The notes beneath the pieces were generated by a model, which was given only the letters and a program-made list of their open reading frames with translations, did no database searches and had not been told where the DNA came from. From assembly GCA_038373865.1 (NCBI GenBank), contig JAXGGA010002163.1, positions 62,001 to 126,000 on the forward strand: 64,000 nt of DNA. The letters are read 5' to 3'. Both the position numbers and the translations under genes were made by a program. The DNA comes from Uloborus plumipes. Taxonomy: Eukaryota > Arthropoda > Arachnida > Araneae > Uloboridae. Of the stretch, positions 25,301-37,300 are shown piece after piece (within the stretch, counting starts at the first letter, position 1; the number at the start of each line of letters is the position of its first letter).

Positions 25301-28300
25301 ACCAAGTATTACTTATTTAGGCATAAGCCATTTATAAAGGACCCCCCCCCAAAAAAAAAAAAAAAAACTTTGGCAAAAGAAGGAAAAAATGATCTGCCCC
25401 AGCTTCAAATTGCTAGGACTTAAAATGCAATTTAAGATTAAGCTGAAATGCAACAACAAAATCATTTGCAATGCACAGCACAAAAAATGCTTCTGACACC
25501 CTTTCTGCTGATTTTTATGTATGTAAACAAAAAAATCTTGGAAAAACACCTATTTATCTTTGTTCCTAGATTTTTTTTATGTTTCAAACTGTCCACTCTG
25601 TTACAAGCCTTTCAGAAATAAAATAAGCAATCGCATTCAATGTGATATTTTTTTTAATAAGTACAAGTAATGTATCTGCTTTGATTACTTTGATACATTG
25701 AATTATATAATCAGTAACTAAGATAAGCCTAAAATTATTTGCTGATGATAGTTAATTTGCACTGTGGGATGTCCACTCTGTTACAGTCGCATTAATAGTG
25801 CAAAAAATATTTTTTCTTGAAATTGCAGACAGAATTAGTTTTAGGATGCGTAGTTCATTTTATACTTGTACTGTAATTAACTTTTCTTTACGATTAGAAA
25901 TATATTTTTCACACCTCATTTGTCTCCTCTGTTACACAAAGTGGTCGAACTATTCAAAACCCTTAATGAATGACTCATATATACAAGCCATTTACACTTG
26001 ATTATGCACAAATAATCAGAGAATAATTTTTAAAACAATGATTAGTTGGCGAAATTTACTTCATTTGATAAACTTAACTCGACAATTTCAGACATGATTT
26101 GTACCATTTTGGCTGGAATAACCCATAAATATAACATTTGCATCTCGGAATGTATCTTTATTTTTTCAAAATGAAGTTGAATTTCGAGGTGATCGTTTAA
26201 GAATTAGTTTATTAATTTGTTTTTAAAAAAGTGAATATGTTTAGCATGACCCATAATGTATTTAAAATGATAATTTGCCACTTTTAAGAATGTGTATCTT
26301 AATTTTTTGGAACTAAAGTAAAATTTCAAGTTGATTATTTAAGTAAAGTTTACTCATTTGTTTTTTAAAAAGTGAACAACTTTAGCATACCTCTTAAAAG
26401 TATATTTAAACTGCTGATTTGAATCTTCAGAAAACATGTTCCTTTGTTTTTTGGAGTTGTTTTAATATTTTCTTCTTTAACTTGTATGTTAGAAAAATTA
26501 CATGCATATTATTCTTTAAAAAACAGAATTTCAAAGCAAAATTTTGCTTTATATTATTGTAAAATTAGAAATAAGAAAATGTGTTACTTTGTAATGAAGT
26601 TTAAATTCATAAAATTCTAATAAAATATGTATCAATTTGAAAAAAAAAAAAACGTTTATCTGAGCTTAGTTTTTTTTCCTTTTTTCTTTCTTTGTTTCTT
26701 TCTTTTTTTTTAATATTGGTGAAATATTTAATAACTGTATCATTTACGTAGAAACCTATTGAAATGATATTGAACCAGAAAAGCTTTAAAATTTAAACTA
26801 AGAATAATTAAAAGTTTAAACTTTGAGTATATACAGAAATATTTAATTCAATCTTTTAAAGTTTCATCTATTTTGATAAAAATACATAATTTAGAAAGAA
26901 ATCACAATATGCTAGTGTTTCTTTTCATATGTAGCGCTACTCCTGTACAAATAAAATAGAGGCTTTAAAAATTAATGCTTTTAAATGCAGTTAACATGTT
27001 CTTAAAGAAATTATGCGAGAAACAACTTTGATTTATTGTTTTGAAGCTGCATTACATAAAAATAAGCGAACATGCAATGTAATTGTAATGCCGGATATCT
27101 GCAGGTTATCCGGCCGGATATCCGGTATCCGGCGTGTGATGAGCCACCGGATATCCGGTATCCGGCAAAATCACTATCCGGTCCATCCCTACTAAATATT
27201 TATAACATATTCCAGTATCATTATATAAAAAATTTATTGTGACTTAGAAATTACTCATTTTTATACTGTTCAAATTTATATTTCCAACATCTGGAAGAAA
27301 TGAATTTTAAAATACTTGCAATTATTTATGTTTATCATTTATGCTGCCTTCTTTATCTTAAAATTTAGTTATAGACTGAGAACAAACTGCAAAGCATATA
27401 TTACTTGTTCATGTAATATTTCTGATTTCTGAATAGAACTAAGTGCTTCCTTATTTCAAACAAATCATGTTTCAGAAAACAAAAATGTCATTGAGTTTTA
27501 AAAATTTTGAAATTCATATGTTTTCTTTAATTTTAACCTTTTTGACAATATATTTGAGCAATGAATGATGTATGATGTTTAGTCATGCATCTATTTTTAA
27601 GAAACATAAAGGTAGCAGTTTAGAACATTGTTTATATAAACATTGAGCTTTACATTATTGCTTTAAAATTTAAATATATTTTTCTAAATACACATTTTAC
27701 GCACTTTTTTTTTTAATTTTAAGTTTGGCTACCATTTTCTGAAATTTGGCTACCATTTTGTGCGGTGTTAGTAGCCATTGGCTACCAATTTAAAATTTGA
27801 GTGTTGAGGTATATTTTGTTGCCACTGTCGGAACATCGTAGAAATAAAGATTGTTATTCATGAAATTTTTATGCTTTCATTTGATAACAAATTATAAAAT
27901 GTTACGTAGATTTCAGAATAATGAAAACCAAATATAAAATTTTTTCAACCACCAAGAGCTCGCGAGTCTTTCTTTGTCAAACTATGAATGAAAGTATATT
28001 TAAAGACATTTCAGTTTACTTTATCGTAATTCCTATCGGTTGATGGAGTGGCTAGCAAATAATTACTGAAGAGAAATAATTCTGCAGCGACTTTTCACTA
28101 CCAAAGTATGCAAGCAATAGAACAATATACAACTACCATCATTTGAATGTAATAAATAGGATACATTTTCATCTGCTTGTGACGTGTGATGCTGAGTGAA
28201 TCTCAAATTTAAGTTTCAAAAGTTGATTTTAAAGTAAAGTTTTTTTGAAAAAAAACATGTTATATTTTTATTTCAAAATAACAAAAAAACTTCGTTCTAA

Positions 28301-31300
28301 TTTCTTGATCATAAAAACATCATTATGTTTTCATTATTTAAAAAAAAATGGCGCAGTTGTTAACTGGTAATCCGGAGATATGACCTATTGATCATACCAA
28401 CTGAAAAAACACGTTTGATTTTTTTATTCCAAAACTACAAAAAGCACCCTCCCAATTTTTTATACATAAAAAGGGTATGATGTTGTCATAACAGAAAAAA
28501 AGTGGCGTGCAGTTCTTAGTTGGTAGTCCGGAGATATGACCTATTGATCATACCAACTGAAAAAACACACTTAAATTTTTTATTCCAAAACAACGAAAAA
28601 CACCCTTCTAATTTTTTATACATAAAAAGTATATGATGTTGTCATCACTGAAAAAAAAATTGGGCAGTTCTTAGTTGGTACTCCGGAGATATGACCTATT
28701 GAACATACCAATTGAAAAAACATAAAATCTGACTTCAGACGACCATTGGCAAAATTCTATTTTTCACAATCTCATTTTTGTCACTAATATTGAAGGAGAA
28801 AATAATTATCTTTAAAATGATACGTAAACTGGCTTAATTAAATGAAAAATGAGGAAGTTACAGAGCTTTTTCAAAATGCATACCAAAAATAAAAAAGCAA
28901 GAATTCTAAAAAAATCAAAATTTCAAAAAATTCTACAACCCTAAATTTTTATTCAAAAATTCTTAAAAAATAATTTGAGTTTATCTCATAGGTATCTTTC
29001 CGTAAAAAAATATTGAACAAAATCCTAGACATGACAGCACGGCCGACTATTTAAATTAGGCGATTTGACGTGGAATGAGCTTTTATAAAGTATATAATTG
29101 CTTATTTTTATCTCTATTTTTTAATGTCTAAAACTATATTTTTCATCTAAAATGAAAATCCCTCATTTTCTGGCTATTTTTCAGTATTAATGCCATAAAA
29201 GTTTTTTTTTAATACTTTTAAGGCAATGTGTCATAATGTGTGTTGAGTGTAAGTTTTGTCTTCTTTTTTGTGTGTGTGTGATGAATTATTGCTGCAATGA
29301 TGAATTACTACTAAGAGGAACTATATTACTGATTCTTATCCAATGGTTTGTAGTGTATTGTTCTTCGGATAAGACAATCTGGTTTTAAAGGTCCCTTGGA
29401 GTTTGTTTTAATGAGGTTAGTCTCTACATTTTGTAAAAACTTGTTTGTTTTTACAAAACAGACATTTTCTATCTTTCTCACTCTCTTACTTTTTACTATT
29501 TGTACTATTATTATTATTTGTTTACTTGAGGTCCAAAATACTAATGAAGTTAATATTGCTAATGTGGAATCACGTTTCTTTCAAAATCTTGCATTAACCT
29601 TACACTGCATGGTGTTGCCAATTGCATACATGGACAATTTGACCTCCTTATGAATAGCAGAATGTAGTAATAAGGCAACTCAATGTATAAAAAACATGTA
29701 TTGGGTATATTTAAAGCAATTATCACCATTTATCCTCCATACATGGCAGCACTGGTCTATTACATGCTCTTAAATGAATCCATATGGATAGCTTTTAAAA
29801 TCACTTAAACAACCAAGTTTTTAAATTATTTTTTACAGTGAAACATTTTTCTTTGTCTTTTAAAGAAATAACATGAATAAAATAAACATTTATCTTTCGT
29901 TTAAGATGCCTTCTACATCAAAATAATTATTTGAAAAAAATCTAGGACATAATACATGTCTGTAGCCATTTGGCAACATTATGCAGTAAGCAGCCCGAGA
30001 ACGCTTCGATTCATCTCTGTAGTTTATGAAGTATGTGCTTTGTTTATGTTTCGTGCTAGCTTCTTTCTCTTTTTGGAAGGTATAAAATAATCATACGGAC
30101 CCAAAAGTGGTACTTTTGGCTGTTCTACCGTTTATTAGACTTCGCAATTATCAATGCTTAGTTGATGTTCAACAGAGTGAACAAACAAAAAATCAATAGA
30201 GAAAAGCCTTTAAAACGTGTTCATTTTCGATTTCAGATGGCACGAACGTTTTGCTTACACAGACACGTAAAATCATTAATAATTTTTAAATATAGTTTAA
30301 AAAAAAACTAAAAAATACGCTTTTACATAGGAATTCTCTGTGATCATCACTGGTTTCCCTCTGATTTTCAAAACTACTGAATATCCGCACTTAAGTTTAC
30401 ACGTCATTATAACACATCAACATGTAATATACACTGCTCGACATTGAAAATGCAACACCAAGAGGGAGTGGTCAGAAATTCATGCAAATTTTACCGTTGA
30501 CGCACGTCACTGAGTTATGCAAATGATATGAAATGCGCAGCTCTCCGACGCACGTGAAGTAAGATATAAGAGAATGAAGTTGAAAAGTGGGCTATGTTCA
30601 TGTTGGTTTTTCTGCCAGTCTAATTATCGGAGAAATTTGGTTTTTGTCTCGAAGGATATGTGTGATAGGAGGAAATGCCGTGCCGTCCTCAACGAAGACA
30701 CTTCCAGCGTATAGACGACTTTACAAGGGGTATGGTGATCGGACTGAGAAAGGGAGGTTGGTCCATACGTCAAATTGCAGCTGATACCCACATGGATGCA
30801 AGCACTGTGCATCGGCTGTGTTGGAGATGGTTGGAACGAGGAAATGTAGCCACATTGAGGGGTGCAGGTGCAGCCAGAGTGACGTCAGACCGCTTGGATC
30901 GACGGATTCACCGACAAGCTGTGGCGGACCCGCAAGTCACTAGTACGTCGATTCTGCAGCACGTGCAAGGTACCCTGGATGTTCCTGTGTCGACCAGAAC
31001 CATTGGTCGACTGGTTGCACGTGGCCTGCAATCATGGCGCCCGCTAAGAAGACTGCCATTGACCTCACAGCACAGACTCCAACGTTTGGAATGGTGCCGG
31101 ACCAGAGCGACGTGGATGGCAGAATGGCAAACCGTAGTGTTCTCAGACGAATCCCGCTTCTGTTTGTCCAGCGATAGTCATCGCATACGTGTGTGGCGTC
31201 GACGTGGAGAAAGATCGAATCCGGCAGTAACTGTGGAATGCCCCACAGCGCGACAACGTGCATAATGGTTTGGGGCACTATTGCATACAATTCCATATCA

Positions 31301-34300
31301 CCTCTAGTTTGTATTCGGGGCACTATGACGGCCCAACGATATGTAGATAATGTACTGCGGCCGGTGGCAATCCCCTACCTTCAGGGTCTGCCAAATGCAA
31401 TTTTTCAACAGGGTAACACCCGGCCTCACAGTGCTCGAATTAGCCAACATGCTCTACGAGGTGTACAGATGCTTTCCTGGCCACCATACTCTCCTGACTT
31501 GTCACCAATCGAACATGTGTGGGACGTGATTAGACGCCGTTTGCAGAACCTGCCACTGCCTCGTTCAGAGGACGAACTGTGGCAAATGGTTGAAAGGGAA
31601 TGGAGTGCCATCCCTCAGGACACCATCCGCAGGCTTATTGACCCCATGCCTAGACGTGTTTCTGTGTGCATCGCTGTCCGCAGTGGTCCTACTTCTTACT
31701 GAGCCGACACCGTCCTCGCTCTAAATTTTGCTTATTTATTTTGAAATAAACATCACTTATTGTTCCATGCTGTCTCTGTCTTCTTACCAAATTTCATCAA
31801 TTTCTGACCACTCCTTCTTGGTGTTGCATTTTCAATGTCGAGCAGTGTAATTTAGCCTTTAGTACTAAAATAATATTGAATGTATTACTTTTATATTTGC
31901 AAAGTACGTGATTTTTATCTTTTATTCAGAGTTACATACATACATACAAACAAACCCACATGTGAAACTAATAAAAGCGTATTAAAAAGAGAGAGACCAT
32001 TAGCTACAGAGGAATTAGTTACAAACCAAAAAAAAAAAAAGAAAGCTTGCGCGAAAGGGCCTCCGAAGATATCATGTTTGACAGAATTGATCATCGGAAG
32101 AAACACAGTACAAATAAACAACGATGTAAAATGTCAAAATGTAAAGGATTACAAGAGTACAGTGCACCAATGTTCAATTCCTCTATTTTTTTCACAAAAA
32201 CACTGTTTTCAAGATTATCATTTAAAATCATTTTTATCTGTTGAATGCATGATGTAGCCATTTGGCAACAAAACTATTTTTAATTAGAAAGTGGTAACAA
32301 TTTAGAGTTAATTTTTTATGTTAACTTATGCTAACGTAAATACGAGGCCGAGGTAGTGTGGTCGGCAGAAGTGAAAGGAACAGATAGGCATTTTAACAAA
32401 CAGTATAAATTTATTTTAACCAAAATATTGTAAACATTGAAAAATTTGATACGCCCAAAAAATTTTGAAGTTTCAAAAATACCCCCCAATTTTAGTTAGA
32501 AAATTTAAAAAGTCCTAGAACAGAATTCGGAGTTCACCCATTAGAATATTCACAATAATACCATCTCTGGAACAGAAGTCCACCGGTTACAGCTGGTACA
32601 TAGTCCACCTTTCCGGGTATGGCGTCACAGTCCACAGGTCAACTTCAATTTCTGCCGCTTGTCTGGTATACAGGCCTGACGAGGCGTTCCATTATCCAAG
32701 GGATAGGCACAGTCAGACGCCAGGAAGTTATCATTCAGAAGGAGCCAGTTGGTTTGGTCGCCGCATGACCAAAAATTGGGAAAGCAGGTTACAGCCATAT
32801 AAGTTTCATCTTAGTAACTTGAAGATTTTTATAGCGGTGGAATGATAGAACTGTCCGCAGTGACTAGTAGGTGAGACTCTCAAAATCCCCGAACCAAAAA
32901 ACTCGTTCGGCCAAATTCTTAACAACGTGTAAAACAAATTCCCATGTATGCCTGCATGGTATAACAGAAGTGGTTGAAGGCACCAGCCTTTTCAAAGAAT
33001 TACAGCACCACTAAACGAAAAGCACGCCCCGCGTGCATGCAGAAACAACACAGCGCAAAGACAACAACAACAACACTAAGACATGACAGGACAGATCTGA
33101 ACACTCAGCTTGGAAAGTCTACCACTCTTATAGTTGCAGACGATAAAACGTAGTGGCGTGACGTCAAGACAGAATTTAAATAGAACTATAGTAAAAATAC
33201 AACTCAACTTTAAAAAACACAGCTTAGGGAAATTTCTTAAATTGTTTACCCTCTTCGAGGAAGCAAGTTGTTCCTCAACACTAAAGCTCTGACGTCACAC
33301 CATTACGGAAACATGCACGTTCTGGCACTAGTGATGGGATTGTTTGCCGGCTTGCTAGGATGAAAAATAAAAAATGGGGTTTTTTTCCCCGGGACGAGCA
33401 GGCAAAGAAAGTAGGTGCAAATTAACATTTTTTTTTTTTTTAACAATTCGTTTAGGGACTTTCTCCAAGAAAAAAAATAAAGGGCCATGCTAACAAGTTC
33501 CCCCCTCTTGGAGGAAGTCCATAAACGCACAAAAAACTCATTTCAAAAAATTCTCAAAAAACACATGAAAAACTTTACACAATACTAATTGAAAATTAGT
33601 TTACATAGCTTGTCTAATATGTTTCGTGACAAGGGCTTAGTGAAAATGTCCGCTTTATTTACATTTGTCCTAATATATTCAATGGAAAATTTTTTATCCT
33701 TAACTAGATTTCTCACAAAATGATAGCGCACATCTATGTGTTTCGTTCGAGAGTTTTCAATGGGGGACTTTGAAAAATCAATGGCGGCAGTATTGTCACA
33801 ATGGATAATGGCAGAGCATAATTTAAAACCTTCAATGTTCAATTGGTCTATTTCATCCAATATCCTTTTTAACCAAACTACCTCTTTGGCAGTTTCCCCC
33901 AACGAAATGTATTCTGCCTCCATCGTGGACAACGCCACACATTTTTGTTTGAAAGTCCTCCATTGAATCGGGACATCATCCATACAGATGATTGTACTAC
34001 CCATTGAAACCCGATCCTCACGATTTGAGGCAAAATCAGAGTCTGAAAAAGCTTTTATTTTAATTTTCCCTATTAGATTTAAATTTAATTTATAAAAAAA
34101 GGTATTTTTTAAGTACCCTAAAACGCGTAACAAAAATTCCCAGTGCTTTCTCCCTGGGTTAGCTTGAAATTGTGAAAAAATGTTTACGGCATAGGAAATA
34201 TCGGGGCGAGTTTTCCCAGCTATGTACGCTAAACATCCCAATAGATTTCGATATGGTAATTTTTCCATTTCTTTTATTTCTAATTCCCCTTTTGGGCAGT

Positions 34301-37300
34301 CGTTCATCGACAAAATCGTGCCCCTCAAAATAGGAAGGGTAGAAATAGGGATACTATAATTGGAAAATAACTCACACACCCGTGAAATATAAAAACCTTG
34401 GTGAATGTAAATATTCCCCCCTTCTTCTATAAATTCTATCCCCAGAAGTTTCCTTGTTTTTCCTAATTCTTTTATATCATATTTTGTCTTTATTTCTTCA
34501 ATTACATTTTTCACTATCTCATTTTTTTTGCTAGAATAATTATGTCGTCTACGTAAATCAAAAGAAAAACTTCCCCGTCTCTATAGTAAACACAGTTACA
34601 CCCTCTTACCTTTTTAAATTTAAACCCATGAAGAACCCCGTCAATCTCGTGAAACCAGTTTCTTCCAGATTGGTGCAACCCATAAAGGGACTTCTTTAAT
34701 TTACAGACGTAGTTAGGATATTCTAACTCAACAAAACCCTCAGGCTGACGCATTATAATATGTTCCTCCAAGTCAGCATATAAGTAGGCATTTTTTATAT
34801 CAATTTGAAAATGATACCATCCTAACAGTGAGACAAATATCGCGAAAAAAACCCTAACTAAGGTGAAATCAACCACAGGACTAAAAACTTCAGAATAAGA
34901 CTCCCCCTGGACTTGACGGTTACCAGAACATACCAGTCTAGCTTTGTATCTGACGACTTGACCCTTATCATTTTGTTTAGCATCATAAACCCAGCGATTT
35001 CCTAAAATAGGTTTATTTTTAGGTGGGGGGACCAGGTCCCAAACCCCGCGTTCTTTAATCACCTGGATCTCATCTTTCATCGCTAGTTCCCAGTGTTTCA
35101 ATTCTTCTGATTTTAAACATTCCTTATATGAATTAGGGATAATTACTTCAACCATACTAGCCCCAGGAATGTCTATCATTTCCTCCGAGTCTTCTGAACT
35201 ACTCTCCCCTTCTTCCGGTATTTCACCGGTATTCAAATTTTTGGGCGAAAAATCAAAAAGTGTAGGGTCAAATTTAATGTTGTTGACTTCACAGAATTTT
35301 TGAATATCTTTTACCGTTTTAAACTGATTTTTCTTATCTCCCACTATAATAGAGTAATAAATATCAATTCTATCTCCTGTCTTTCTTTTTACAGCTTCCC
35401 GTGTCCATTTTATCTCACTACTGGTGGGTTGTTTATCACTTTCCTCAATTTCTTCTTCTGGTTCTGGGTCCCCAAGAGGAGGTATAAAATTAAAATTCCT
35501 TCCCTGTTTGTTTTTATTTTTATATTCCCCCCAGCTTAAATTTTCATTAAAATCGACATTTATAGTTTCGTCTACTCATTTAGTTTCAGGATTCCAAATT
35601 CTATATCCTCTGGTTTTTATAGCATAGCCAATCATTACACCTAAAGTTGCCCTAGGGTCGAGTTTCTTAAGTTTAATTTTAGGCTGACCAACGTAGGCAA
35701 TACAGCCAAAAACCCGAAAGTGTTTGGTAGACGGTTTCCTCCCTGAAAACAGTTCAAATGGTGTCTTGCCGCGTTTTCCTATAACTGTCCTATTTCTAAT
35801 ATAATTGAAACAAAGTGTGGCTTCTGCCCAAAATTCAAAACCTAACCCAGAGTCATTTAGCATTGTTCTTATCGCGTCTTCTATAGTACGGTTATATCGT
35901 TCCGCGACACCATTTTGTTGAGGTGTATATTTATTTGAACGCTCAATTTTTATCCCCTGGTTCTTTAGATAATTTTCAAAAAATTTGTTTTCAAATTCTC
36001 GACCGTTATCCGAGCGAACAGTTAGTAACTTTTTACCTAAAAACCTCTCTGCCCTTTTCTGAAAACCTAAAAAAACTTCAAAAGCCTTATCTTTACTTTT
36101 TAAGAAAAAAAACATAAGCTTTTCGTGAAAAATCATCGATGATTGTAAAAAGATATCTCTTCCCCGTTAAAGACTCCTTTTGAAAAGGCCCAGCTAGGTC
36201 CATATGGACTAATTCAAGGGCTTCCTTGGACCTGATTTCCGGTAAAGGTTTAAATGAACATGATTTCTTTTTTCCTAATTTACATAGTTCACAAGTAGGT
36301 TTTGTTTCCTTCTTAATTTCTAACCCTGTTACAGCCCCTAATTTCTCAGTATTCACTATTATAGTCCATGTTAATATGGGCAAAACGTTTGTGCCATAAC
36401 TCTAGGTCTAATTTTACAACATTGGACTGTTCAATTTTCAATTTGGAGTCCCCCTCAGGGATGACAACATTATTTACATTTAAACAGTTCATATAAAAAT
36501 TTGGCTTAACATAATAGAACTTATTACTTAAATTAGCATTAAAAATTTTAACATTATTTACATCATACACACAAATCTATCCGGGAAACCGTTTCATTTT
36601 AAATCCTTGTTGGTCGATGCATGAACCAGAAAGCAAATTGCGTCGCAGTGTTGGGGCATAATAAACATTATTTAAAGTTACTGTTATCATTTTGTTGTCA
36701 GTTTCAATTTTAAAAATTACTTTACCTATCCCCTCGATTTTACTTTTTATCTCACCAACTGCCACCTCCATTTGGGTATTTTGGACTGGTTTTATTTCTG
36801 AAAATAAATTCTTATCACGGCAAAAATGTGCCGTACTACCCGAATAAAAAATCCAGTCATTATCATTTCTAGGGGTGGTGGTGGTATTCGCGGAGAATTC
36901 ATTAATTGTGCAATACATTCCTGTTCGATATTCATTTTTACTTTTAACATTTTCTTTTGAATTTTGAATATCTTTATTTCTGGCCCAACACCGCGAAGCA
37001 ATATGCCCTTTCTTTTTACAGTAATGGCAAATTTTACTTTTAAATGGGGACTTACATCCCTTGCCTGCAGGACCAGGTTTTCCCTTTCTTGAATGAGCAC
37101 TCATTGCAGAATTCCCCCCTTCAGGTTCTTTATTTAAATACTTGATACGGCCTTCTTCGGCTAAGAGTTCATCCTTAACATTTGAAAAAGTAAACTTTTC
37201 TTTTTCCCATCTATATATTGCCTGGACAATATTGTCAAAGTTGGAAGGCAAATATCTGATTAACTGAAAAGTTCTAATTTGTTCTTCCATTACATAGCCA

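Larger units (their letters stand above)
23874..27191. mobile_element. 3.3-kb hAT element with TATCCGG-rich ends
   Basis: Ends TAGGGATGGACCGGATA and TATCCGGTCCATCCCTA-type are inverted. An exact 8-bp duplication, ctaaatat, stands outside both (23866-23873, 27192-27199). The words ATCCGG/CCGGATA recur many times in the outer 200 bp on the left and 110 bp on the right, as expected for transposase-binding repeats. No hAT transposase frame survives in the 3318-bp body. Confidence 0.9.
20507..29080. mobile_element. 8.6-kb element with ~830-bp inverted repeats
   Basis: The sequence 20507-about 21335 reappears as the reverse complement at about 28245-29080, with high but imperfect identity. The outer ends are TCATTCCACGTCAAATCGCC on both sides. 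Each arm holds three tandem units of about 156 bp (GGTCATATCTCCGGACTACC...). The inside holds a coding relic (21411-21786), a degenerate tandem array (22495-23420) and a nested 3.3-kb hAT. Long inverted repeats with subterminal arrays are typical of DNA transposons. I cannot name the superfamily, and no clear target duplication was found. It lies wholly in DMAP1 intron 4. Confidence 0.75.

Noticed and set aside
27013..27195. 60-codon frame with repeated SGRISGIRR
   Set aside because: It is a translation of the TATCCGG repeats at the right end of the 3.3-kb hAT.
33736..33966. Plus-strand frame inside the copia element
   Set aside because: Shadow of the RNase H region read on the minus strand.
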